Below, in pieces: positions 35,901-43,663 of a DNA stretch of 64,000 nucleotides. The stretch's first letter is position 1. Every line of letters starts with the position of its first letter. The position numbers and the translations under genes are program-made. Location of the stretch: contig NZ_JBHSEC010000022.1 of NCBI RefSeq assembly GCF_042651785.1, forward strand, positions 186,001 through 250,000. Direction: 5' to 3'. The notes below the pieces were generated by a model, which made no database searches, had not been told where the DNA came from, and saw only the letters and a list, made by a program, of their open reading frames with translations. This DNA is from Chungangia koreensis (lineage in GTDB: Bacteria; Bacillota; Bacilli; Bacillales_A; Planococcaceae).

Positions 35901-36547
35901 TCCGCGAAGGCCAAAAAGAGATTACAATTCAAGGTGAAGTGGAAACACGTAAGTATACAGCACCATATAACGCTCGTTTGAAAGTCATGTTGAACGATCA
36001 AATTGAGCGCGGGCAGGCACTTACTGAAGGTTCCATTGATCCGAAACAGCTTTTGATCGTAAAAGATGTTTCGACTGTTCAAGAATACTTGCTTAAAGAA
36101 GTCCAAAAAGTTTACCGTATGCAAGGGGTAGAAATCGGCGACAAACACGTTGAAGTCATGGTTCGCCAAATGCTTCGCAAAGTGCGTGTCATCGAAGCTG
36201 GTGAAACTGATCTGCTTCCTGGTTCATTGCTCGATATTCATCAGTTCGCTGATGCGAATAAAGAAGCAGTGGTCAATGGCAGAATTCCAGCTACTGCGCG
36301 TCCGGTCATCTTAGGTATTACGAAAGCATCTCTTGAGACTGAATCGTTCCTATCTGCAGCATCCTTCCAAGAGACAACACGTGTCTTGACAGATGCAGCG
36401 ATCAAAGGAAAACGCGACGAATTGCTCGGATTGAAAGAAAACGTCATTATCGGGAAACTCGTTCCGGCGGGTACTGGTATGCAGCGTTATCGTCAAATTC
36501 GGATGGATCAGGAAGAAACTACCGAAGAGCCGATCGCAGCAGAGTAA
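32951..36547 (+). CDS. rpoC: RNA polymerase beta' subunit
   Basis: 1198 aa. Zinc-binding N-terminus [20 protein letters not shown] (near residue 60), catalytic [12 protein letters not shown] (near residue 449) that holds the Mg ions, a second zinc site CGTD...[13 protein letters not shown], and the trigger-loop region [16 protein letters not shown]. TTG 32951 with AAGGGAGGTAGG upstream gives the usual start [10 protein letters not shown]. Ends its transcript at the strong terminator. Confidence 0.98.
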   Translation: [1198 protein letters not shown]

Positions 36548-36559
36548 AGAGACAATCTG

Positions 36560-36592
36560 ATTCCGGGGAAACTTTCTTCCCCGGAATTTTTT
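36560..36592 (+). terminator. Terminator after rpoC
   Basis: ATTCCGGGG (36560-36568) pairs perfectly with CCCCGGAAT (36579-36587), then TTTTT. Confidence 0.92.
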
Positions 36593-36600
36593 GATAAGAG

Positions 36601-36629
36601 TTGACACTGAAACTCAGCGATGTTACTAT
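36601..36629 (+). promoter_or_regulatory. Promoter of the rplGB-rpsL-rpsG-fusA-tuf operon
   Basis: TTGACA (36601-36606), 17-bp spacer, TACTAT (36624-36629), nine bases after the rpoC terminator. Confidence 0.8.
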
Positions 36630-36674
36630 ATTTAAGGTTGAGAGTTGACTGTCTGTACTTTGGAGGATATGTAA

Positions 36675-36923
36675 ATGTCTTATGAAAGAGTTAAACAGGC
36701 GAAGAAAACAATCATCGGTACAAAGCAAACAGCGAAAGCGATGGATTCAGGTCAAGTGAAAGAGTTATTCGTTGCCCTTGACGCTGAAGAGCGGATTACC
36801 GAACCGGTGGTCCAATCAGCTAAGAATAAAGGAATACCCGTGTATTTCGTTGATTCTAAAAGAGAATTGGGAAAGGCATGCGGGATCCAAGTAGCAGCTA
36901 CAATCGTTGCGATTGCTGAATAG
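36675..36923 (+). CDS. rplGB: L7Ae-family K-turn RNA-binding protein (YbxF)
   Basis: 82-aa L7Ae/L30e fold protein that binds K-turn RNAs; in Bacillus it is associated with ribosomes, but its exact job is not settled. Hallmarks: KQTAKAMDSGQVKELFVALDAEERI and IPVYFVDSKRELGKACGI, the loop contacting the K-turn. TTTGGAGG precedes the ATG. First gene of the S12 operon. Confidence 0.92.
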   Translation: MSYERVKQAKKTIIGTKQTAKAMDSGQVKELFVALDAEERITEPVVQSAKNKGIPVYFVDSKRELGKACGIQVAATIVAIAE

Positions 36924-37022
36924 CAGTTTTTGCGCCAGACGCAAAGACTTTGTTTTTACCCCAAAAATGAACCACCTGGATGTGTGGTATTACAAAGAAA
37001 TGAATGAAGGGAGGAGTAATCG

Positions 37023-37442
37023 ATGCCTACAGTTAACCAATTGGTACGTAAGCCTCGTAAATCCAAAAGCACGAAATCGAAATCTCCAGCGTTGAACAGA
37101 GGGTACAACAGCTTCAAGAAATCCTTGACAAATGTTAACTCTCCACAAAAACGTGGTGTTTGTACTCGTGTTGGTACGATGACACCGAAAAAACCAAACT
37201 CCGCGTTGCGTAAATATGCACGTGTACGTTTGACAAACCAAATCGAAGTTAACGCGTATATCCCAGGTGAAGGCCACAACCTTCAAGAGCACAGCGTCGT
37301 TCTAATCCGCGGCGGACGTGTAAAAGACTTACCAGGGGTACGTTATCATATCGTTCGTGGTGCACTTGACACTGCAGCGGTTAACGGTCGTATGCAATCC
37401 CGTTCCCTATACGGTGCAAAACGTCCGAAAGAAAAGAAATAA
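37023..37442 (+). CDS. rpsL: 30S ribosomal protein S12
   Basis: 139-aa decoding-centre protein. The streptomycin-sensitive loop TPKKPNSALRKYARVRL (near residue 55) and the PGVRYHIVRG motif carry the wild-type lysines/arginine. A hairpin TTTGCG-N5-CGCAAA at ~36926-36944 in the spacer upstream, followed by a T-rich stretch, may attenuate. GAAGGGAGG precedes ATG 37023. Confidence 0.97.
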   Translation: MPTVNQLVRKPRKSKSTKSKSPALNRGYNSFKKSLTNVNSPQKRGVCTRVGTMTPKKPNSALRKYARVRLTNQIEVNAYIPGEGHNLQEHSVVLIRGGRVKDLPGVRYHIVRGALDTAAVNGRMQSRSLYGAKRPKEKK

Positions 37443-37480
37443 TAATCCACTTAGCAGAATAATCGAAAGGAGGAAACCAC

Positions 37481-37951
37481 ATGCCTCGTAAAGGTCCTGT
37501 TTCCAAACGTGACGTGCTTCCAGATCCTATTTATAATTCGAAACTGGTAACACGCTTGATTAATAAAATGATGGTTGATGGTAAAAGAGGTACTTCTCAA
37601 AAAATCCTTTATGGAGCTTTCGAATTAATTAGAGAGCGTTCCGGTAAAGATCCATTGGAAGTATTCGAAGCTGCACTTAACAACATTATGCCAGTTCTTG
37701 AAGTTCGTGCTCGCCGTGTCGGTGGTGCAAACTATCAAGTACCGGTTGAAGTGCGCCCAGACCGCCGTACAACTTTAGGTCTTCGTTATCTTGTGAACTA
37801 TTCACGTCTTCGTGGCGAAAAAACGATGGAAGAGCGTCTTGCTAACGAAATCCTTGATGCATCCAACAACACTGGTGCATCCGTCAAGAAACGTGAAGAT
37901 ATGCACAAAATGGCAGAAGCTAACAAAGCATTTGCTCACTACCGTTGGTAA
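37481..37951 (+). CDS. rpsG: 30S ribosomal protein S7
   Basis: 156 aa; nucleates assembly of the 30S head and contacts the E-site tRNA. Starts MPRKGPVSKRDVLPDP; typical RARRVGGANYQVPVEVRPDRR and C-terminal KREDMHKMAEANKAFAHYRW. AAAGGAGG precedes the ATG; 38 bases separate it from rpsL. Confidence 0.97.
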   Translation: MPRKGPVSKRDVLPDPIYNSKLVTRLINKMMVDGKRGTSQKILYGAFELIRERSGKDPLEVFEAALNNIMPVLEVRARRVGGANYQVPVEVRPDRRTTLGLRYLVNYSRLRGEKTMEERLANEILDASNNTGASVKKREDMHKMAEANKAFAHYRW

Positions 37952-38002
37952 TCTAATACCTATACTAATCACTCTAATCCGAGACGGAAGGAGACCTACA
38001 AT

Positions 38003-40081
38003 ATGACTAGAGAATTCTCCTTGGAGAATACACGTAATATTGGAATCATGGCGCATATCGATGCTGGTAAAACAACAACGACTGAGCGTATCCTTTATTA
38101 CACAGGTCGTATCCACAAAATTGGTGAAACACACGAAGGTGCTTCCCAAATGGACTGGATGGAACAGGAGCAAGAACGTGGAATCACGATCACTTCTGCT
38201 GCGACAACTGCATCATGGAAAGGTCATCGCGTAAACATCATCGACACTCCAGGACACGTAGACTTCACTGTTGAAGTTGAACGTTCCCTACGTGTACTTG
38301 ACGGTGCTGTTACAGTACTTGATGCTCAATCCGGTGTAGAACCACAAACAGAAACAGTATGGCGCCAAGCAACAAACTACGGTGTTCCACGTATCGTTTT
38401 TGTTAACAAAATGGATAAAACAGGTGCAGACTTCTTGTACTCTGTTAAAACACTTCATGACCGCCTTCAAGCGAACGCTCACCCGATCCAATTACCGATC
38501 GGTGCTGAAGATCAATTTGAAGGAATCATTGACCTTGTAGAAATGACTGCTACTTTCTACGGTAATGATTTAGGCACAGATACAACAGAAGGTGAAATTC
38601 CTGCAGAATACATGGATCAAGCTCAAGAATACCGTGAAAAGCTAATTGAAGCGGTTGCTGAACTTGATGAAGAAATGATGGAGAAATATCTTGGCGGAGA
38701 AGAGATTACAACTGATGAGTTGAAAGAAGGAATCCGTAAAGGTACAGTCAACGTTGAATTCTATCCAGTAGTATGTGGTACTGCCTTCAAAAACAAAGGT
38801 GTTCAAAAAATGTTGGATGCTGTCATTGCATACCTTCCATCTCCGTTGGATATCCCACCGATGAAAGGTATCGATGTTGATACAGAAGAAGAAACGACTC
38901 GTCCTGCTGACGATTCTGCTCCATTCTCTGCATTGGCGTTCAAAGTTATGACTGACCCTTATGTTGGTAAATTGACGTTCTTCCGTGTGTATTCCGGAAC
39001 ACTTCAATCAGGTTCTTATGTACAAAACTCTACTAAAGGTAAACGTGAACGTGTAGGACGTATTCTACAAATGCACGCGAACCACCGTGAAGAAATCGCT
39101 GAAGTTTACTCTGGAGATATCGCAGCGGCAGTAGGTTTGAAAGATACAACGACTGGAGATACACTATGTGATGACAAGGCACAAGTTATCCTTGAATCCA
39201 TGGAATTCCCAGAACCGGTTATCTCTCTATCTGTAGAACCAAAATCTAAAGCTGACCAAGATAAAATGGGTACTGCACTCGTTAAATTGGCAGAAGAAGA
39301 TCCAACATTCCGCGTTCATACTGACCAAGAAACTGGCCAAGTAATCATCGCGGGTATGGGTGAGCTTCACCTTGATATTTTAGTTGACCGTATGCGCCGT
39401 GAATTCAAAGTTGAAGCAAACGTGGGTGCTCCACAGGTATCTTACCGTGAAACATTCCGTGATTCTGCTAAAGTTGAAGGTAAGTTCGTACGTCAATCCG
39501 GTGGTCGTGGACAATTCGGACACGTTTGGATCGAGTTCGCTCCAAACGAAGAAGGTAAAGGCTTCGAATTCGAAAACGCTATCGTTGGTGGGGTTGTTCC
39601 ACGTGAATACATTCCGGCTGTTGAAGCAGGTCTTCGTGACTCGCTTGATAACGGTGTACTTGCAGGATATCCATTGATCGACATCAAAGCGAAACTATTC
39701 GATGGTTCATACCATGATGTTGACTCCAACGAAATGGCGTTCAAAATTGCCGCTTCCATGGCACTTAAAAACGCTGTATCTAAAGTAAATCCAGTACTTC
39801 TTGAGCCAATGATGAAAGTCGAAGTTGTTATTCCTGAAGAATACCTCGGAGACATCATGGGTGACATCACTTCCCGTCGCGGACGTGTAGAAGGTATGGA
39901 TGCTCGTGGTAACGCACAAGTTGTACGTGCGATGGTTCCACTTTCTGAAATGTTCGGTTACGCAACGTCCCTACGTTCCAATACACAAGGACGCGGAACA
40001 TTCTCCATGGTGTTCGATCACTATGAAGAAGTACCGAAATCTATTTCTGAAGAAATCATCAAAAAAAATAAAGGTGAATAA
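38003..40081 (+). CDS. fusA: Elongation factor G
   Basis: 692-aa translocation GTPase. G1 AHIDAGKTTTTE (near residue 17), G2 RGITITSAATT, G3 DTPGHVDF, G4 NKMDKTGAD, then domains II-V ending SMVFDHYEEVPKSISEEII. Length and all motifs match single-copy bacterial EF-G. AAGGAGACC precedes the start. Confidence 0.98.
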   Translation: MTREFSLENTRNIGIMAHIDAGKTTTTERILYYTGRIHKIGETHEGASQMDWMEQEQERGITITSAATTASWKGHRVNIIDTPGHVDFTVEVERSLRVLDGAVTVLDAQSGVEPQTETVWRQATNYGVPRIVFVNKMDKTGADFLYSVKTLHDRLQANAHPIQLPIGAEDQFEGIIDLVEMTATFYGNDLGTDTTEGEIPAEYMDQAQEYREKLIEAVAELDEEMMEKYLGGEEITTDELKEGIRKGTVNVEFYPVVCGTAFKNKGVQKMLDAVIAYLPSPLDIPPMKGIDVDTEEETTRPADDSAPFSALAFKVMTDPYVGKLTFFRVYSGTLQSGSYVQNSTKGKRERVGRILQMHANHREEIAEVYSGDIAAAVGLKDTTTGDTLCDDKAQVILESMEFPEPVISLSVEPKSKADQDKMGTALVKLAEEDPTFRVHTDQETGQVIIAGMGELHLDILVDRMRREFKVEANVGAPQVSYRETFRDSAKVEGKFVRQSGGRGQFGHVWIEFAPNEEGKGFEFENAIVGGVVPREYIPAVEAGLRDSLDNGVLAGYPLIDIKAKLFDGSYHDVDSNEMAFKIAASMALKNAVSKVNPVLLEPMMKVEVVIPEEYLGDIMGDITSRRGRVEGMDARGNAQVVRAMVPLSEMFGYATSLRSNTQGRGTFSMVFDHYEEVPKSISEEIIKKNKGE

Positions 40082-40205
40082 TTGAAAGTTCACCAGTTAT
40101 TTAGTATAACTATTCTATAAGCTATGGATGATGGGGGACTATGTCCTCCGCCATCTGTAACGATAAATTAAAACTATTTCTTATATTTAAGGAGGAAATC
40201 CTAAC

Positions 40206-41393
40206 ATGGCTAAAGCAAAATTTGATCGTTCCAAAACACATGCGAACGTTGGTACAATTGGTCACGTTGACCATGGTAAAACAACTTTAACTGCTGCAAT
40301 CGCTACAGTTCTTTCTAAGAAAATGGGCGGAGAAGCAAAATCTTACGACCAAATCGATAACGCGCCAGAAGAAAAAGAGCGTGGAATCACAATCAACACT
40401 TCTCACATCGAGTATGAAACTGATAAGCGTCACTATGCACACGTTGACTGCCCAGGACATGCTGACTACGTTAAAAACATGATCACTGGTGCTGCTCAAA
40501 TGGACGGCGGGATCTTGGTAGTATCTGCTGCTGACGGCCCAATGCCACAAACTCGTGAGCACATCCTTCTTTCTCGTCAAGTAGGTGTTCCTTACCTTGT
40601 TGTATTCATGAACAAATGTGACATGGTAGACGACGAAGAACTTCTTGAACTAGTTGAAATGGAAATTCGTGACCTTCTTTCTGAATACGATTTCCCTGGC
40701 GATGACATCCCAGTTATCAAAGGTTCTGCATTGAAAGCTCTTGAAGGAGACGCTCAATGGGAAGAAAGAATCGTTGAATTGATGGACGCTGTTGACTCTT
40801 ACATTCCAGATCCAGTTCGTGAAACTGACAAACCATTCATGATGCCAGTTGAGGACGTATTCTCAATCACTGGTCGTGGTACAGTTGCTACTGGTCGTGT
40901 AGAGCGCGGTCAAGTTAAAGTCGGTGACGTTGTTGAAATCATCGGTCTTGTTGAAGAACCAAAATCTACAACTGTAACAGGTGTAGAAATGTTCCGTAAG
41001 CTTCTTGACTATGCAGAAGCTGGAGACAACATCGGAGCTCTTCTTCGTGGGGTAGCTCGTGAAGAAATCCAACGTGGTCAAGTTTTGGCTAAGCCAGGCT
41101 CTATCACTCCACACACAGACTTCAAAGCTGAAGTTTATGTTCTTTCTAAAGAAGAGGGTGGACGTCATACTCCATTCTTCTCTAACTACCGTCCACAGTT
41201 CTACTTCCGTACAACTGACGTAACTGGCGTAGTTAACCTTCCAGAAGGCGTTGAAATGGTTATGCCTGGAGACAACATCGAAATGACAGTTTCTTTGATC
41301 TCCCCAATCGCTCTTGAAGAAGGTACAAAATTCTCTATCCGTGAAGGTGGACGTACAGTAGGCGCTGGCGTTGTAGCTACAATCACAAAATAA
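40206..41393 (+). CDS. tuf: Elongation factor Tu
   Basis: 395-aa GTPase that brings aminoacyl-tRNA to the ribosome. GHVDHGKTTL, DCPGHADYV, and NKCDMV (G4) are present; domains II and III are complete to GAGVVATITK. The fusA-tuf spacer contains a hairpin around GGGGGAC-TAT-GTCCTCC (40134-40150). A strong terminator follows, after which the repeat array begins. Confidence 0.98.
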   Translation: MAKAKFDRSKTHANVGTIGHVDHGKTTLTAAIATVLSKKMGGEAKSYDQIDNAPEEKERGITINTSHIEYETDKRHYAHVDCPGHADYVKNMITGAAQMDGGILVVSAADGPMPQTREHILLSRQVGVPYLVVFMNKCDMVDDEELLELVEMEIRDLLSEYDFPGDDIPVIKGSALKALEGDAQWEERIVELMDAVDSYIPDPVRETDKPFMMPVEDVFSITGRGTVATGRVERGQVKVGDVVEIIGLVEEPKSTTVTGVEMFRKLLDYAEAGDNIGALLRGVAREEIQRGQVLAKPGSITPHTDFKAEVYVLSKEEGGRHTPFFSNYRPQFYFRTTDVTGVVNLPEGVEMVMPGDNIEMTVSLISPIALEEGTKFSIREGGRTVGAGVVATITK

Positions 41394-41411
41394 TTCCCCT
41401 TTGGGAATAAG

Positions 41412-41445
41412 AAAACCCCCGTTGCTTCGGCAGCGGGGGTTTTTT
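41412..41445 (+). terminator. Terminator after tuf
   Basis: CCCCCGTTGC - TTCG - GCAGCGGGGG (41416-41439) with one wobble pair, stable UUCG loop, flanked by AAAA and TTTTTT. Confidence 0.95.
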
Positions 41446-41471
41446 GAATGAAAAGAAGAAAATATACTGGA

Positions 41472-42175
41472 AATGCTGATTCACCAATAGGTAATGCTGG
41501 TACGAGAAATCAATGCTGACCCCCAGCCGTTTAATGCTGACTGGATTGAATTTAATGCTGACTCTACAACAGATAATGCTGATACGAGAAATCAATGCTG
41601 ACTCACAGCCGTTTAATGCTGAATGGATCGAGTTTAATGCTGACTCAACAACAAATAATGCTGATACGGAAAATCAATGCTGCCCCACAGCCGTTTAATG
41701 CTGAATGGATCGAGTTTAATGCTGACTCAACAACAGATAATGCTGATACGAGAAATTAATGCTGCCCCACAGCCGTTTAATGCTGAATGGATCGAGTTTA
41801 ATGTTGACTCAACAAGAAATAATGCTGGTACTGAAAATCAATGCTGAACCACAGCTGTTTAATGCTGACTCAACAACAAATAATGCTGGTACGGAAAATC
41901 AATGCTGCCCCACAGCCGTTTAATGCTGAATGTATTGAATTTAATGCTGACTCAACAACAAATAATGCTGGTACGGAAAATCAATGCTGCCCCACAGCTG
42001 TTTAATGCTGAATGTATCGAGTTTAATGCTGGCTCACCAATAGGTAATGCTGATACGAGAAATCGATGCTGACTCACAGCTGTTTAATGCTGAATGGATC
42101 GAGTTTAATGCTGACTCACCAATAGATAATGCTGATACGAGAAATCAATGCTGCCCCACAGCCATTTAATGCTGA
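41472..42175. repeat. 704-bp nested tandem array: 35 AATGCTG monomers in an 82-bp higher-order repeat
   Basis: Thirty-five monomers of 19 or 21 bp each begin AATGCTG (one AATGTTG, one GATGCTG). They fall into four kinds by their tails: A, CTCAACAACAAAT type; B, (G/A)TACGAGAAATC type (19 bp); C, CCCCACAGCCGTTT type; D, AATGGATCGAGTTT type. The order A-B-C-D repeats about nine times with an 82-bp period; one D monomer is missing near 41880. 82 is not a multiple of three and the array has stops in all frames, so it is non-coding. It begins 26 bases after the tuf terminator and ends 41 bases from the 3' end of the minus-strand NERD gene. Confidence 0.95.
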
Positions 42176-42216
42176 TTGAAACCGGAGTATTGTGGAATAC
42201 GTGTTTAATTCTCACT

Positions 42217-43077
42217 TCACATCTGCTTACGCATATAAATTCTGTTTCTTTTAGATCCGGAAGCTTTTAAATCCAAATTTGTTAGCATATTAGTGGCGGT
42301 TTTCATTGATTTAACTCCAAAAAAATCACGAAACTCTTGATTTGTTATAGTCGGTTTTACAAGAGTGAAATACTCTTCGATCGCTTGTTGGAGGCCGGTC
42401 CTTGATTTATAACAGCAATGACCGCATTGCCAGTAGTATTTGTCCCTGATCAGTGAATACACTTTGCAAGAAGGACAAACGATTCCTTTGATAATGTCAG
42501 CGTGGTTAATCTCATATTGCTCAAGTAAAGAATTTTGACGTTGGAACGGTCGATGGGATAAGTGAATGTTCATTTCAATAGAAGAGAGTTCTTGGTCGGA
42601 AAGATGATTAGCAGTGGGGGACAAGCGATGAACTCTTTCAAAGACTGAGTCCAATTTGTTAAATGGATAGTGAAACGGATTGTTACGCAGCGTAACATTC
42701 TTGGAAGTGAAAACAACTGCACCAGAAACGGGGATGGAACAGTCTTGTTGCTTCGTCCAGTTCAGCATGAAGCGAATGTGCTTCGTTAATTGATAGTACG
42801 GGTTGGGAAAGTACTTCTTAGACTGATCATTATTTAATCGATAGAACTCGTCAGTGTCAGAATCTATGTATAGGTCACCGCTAATGTTCTTCGATTCTAA
42901 TACGATGATGCATTTCTTACTTAAAAGCAGACAATCGATTTGTACTTTTTCTTCACCGAATTCTAAGCAGACATTCGGTAGAATAATAAACTCTTGCTCT
43001 AAACTTGAAAGCTTTTGAAGCAATCTCTCTTCACCGCGGATTCCAGCTTTAATCATTCTCAAATTCTCTTCAACCAA
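42217..43077 (-). CDS. NERD-domain nuclease-like protein with zinc ribbon and conserved C-terminal domain (copy 2)
   Basis: Paralogue of the protein at 8336-9292. From TTG 43077 (286 aa): NERD residues GE16, QID48, E61-S-K63 with the same 13-residue D-to-E spacing; PVSGAVVFTS; zinc ribbon CPSC ... CGHC (near residues 200-225); C-terminal ITNQEFRDFFGVKS ... GSKRNRIYMRK. TTG 43077 has no ribosome binding site. The frame stays open upstream and N-terminal NERD similarity seems to continue to complement(43137), where GGAGGAGGTGG is followed after 7 bases by ATC, so the protein may be ~306 aa with a non-standard start. It lies opposite to the ribosomal operons, with the AATGCTG array just past its 3' end. 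Confidence 0.85.
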   Translation of the reverse strand: MVEENLRMIKAGIRGEERLLQKLSSLEQEFIILPNVCLEFGEEKVQIDCLLLSKKCIIVLESKNISGDLYIDSDTDEFYRLNNDQSKKYFPNPYYQLTKHIRFMLNWTKQQDCSIPVSGAVVFTSKNVTLRNNPFHYPFNKLDSVFERVHRLSPTANHLSDQELSSIEMNIHLSHRPFQRQNSLLEQYEINHADIIKGIVCPSCKVYSLIRDKYYWQCGHCCYKSRTGLQQAIEEYFTLVKPTITNQEFRDFFGVKSMKTATNMLTNLDLKASGSKRNRIYMRKQM

Positions 43078-43348
43078 TGCATATTTAGAATGTCGTGGTG
43101 ATAGTCGTACTAATAAAATCCTATGAGCCTTAACGATGAAACTTCCACCTCCTCCAATTTACCAACATCATAGCATATTTATATAGAAGAAACTCGACTA
43201 TAATAAAAGAAGAATCATAATCAGGATTTCCGTTCAAATTAAAAAGACTTAACTCGTTTAACACCCTCCCTATACCAAAACCACCACACCAAATTAGAGT
43301 CATTCCAACATTGGTACTGCTTTGTCAAAACTCCCGACGTTGTATTGG

Positions 43349-43423
43349 CTAACCTAAAACCCTCAACCCTAAACACCTTCTCCCAAACAACACCCACAAT
43401 TCCCAAACTCCATTTAATCTTCC
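43349..43423. other. 75-nt stretch without guanine on the + strand
   Basis: Between the NERD gene and the rpsJ promoter the + strand is C/A-rich and has no G from 43349 to 43423, with several CCCAAAC/ACCCTAA-like tracts; G is also scarce from ~43255. No gene or repeat explains it. The rest of 43138-43440 holds the leader and probable promoter of the minus-strand gene (TATGAT-like -10 near 43175) and nothing else I can identify. Confidence 0.8.
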
Positions 43424-43440
43424 GACAATTTCCTTTTTAA

Positions 43441-43533
43441 TTGAAAATGCGAATAAACCTATATATAATAGGGAAGTCAACAGAAAAGAATTTCGCCAAA
43501 GGTCTTGCGAGATTCTTTTTATTTATGTATAAT
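43441..43533 (+). promoter_or_regulatory. Two tandem promoters of the S10-spc-alpha superoperon
   Basis: P1: TTGAAA (43441-43446), 17 bp, TATAAT (43464-43469). P2: TTGCGA (43505-43510), 17 bp, TATAAT (43528-43533). Both have consensus -10 and ideal spacing; they lie 130-200 bases upstream of rpsJ. Confidence 0.88.
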
Positions 43534-43539
43534 GTTGAA

Positions 43540-43663
43540 TGTTGGTCTTTGACTGCGATGAAGCGGGAGGTTGCCGACACACCCGGCCGCTTTGCCATGG
43601 CAGGGGTTGGCGGGATATTTCCGTGGAGAATGTCTAGAAAATAGGCGAAAAGGAGGGAAAATA
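43540..43663 (+). promoter_or_regulatory. 5' leader of the S10 operon
   Basis: GC-rich leader with self-complementary parts (GCCGAC...GGTTGGC; CCGGCCGC; TGCCATGGCA palindrome at 43595-43604). It could be a ribosomal-protein binding leader; which protein would bind is unknown. The rpsJ frame stays open back to 43571, but the Shine-Dalgarno supports only ATG 43664. Confidence 0.45.

Noticed and set aside
41513..41698. Short open frame inside the AATGCTG array
   Set aside because: The 82-bp period shifts frame each block; no ribosome binding site; the frame does not persist along the array.
41472..42175. CRISPR array
   Set aside because: Units are only 19-21 bp, the 'spacers' are 12-14 bp and recur in four fixed kinds, and no cas genes are near.
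43441..43644. 67-codon open frame upstream of rpsJ
   Set aside because: It covers the two S10-operon promoters and has no ribosome binding site.
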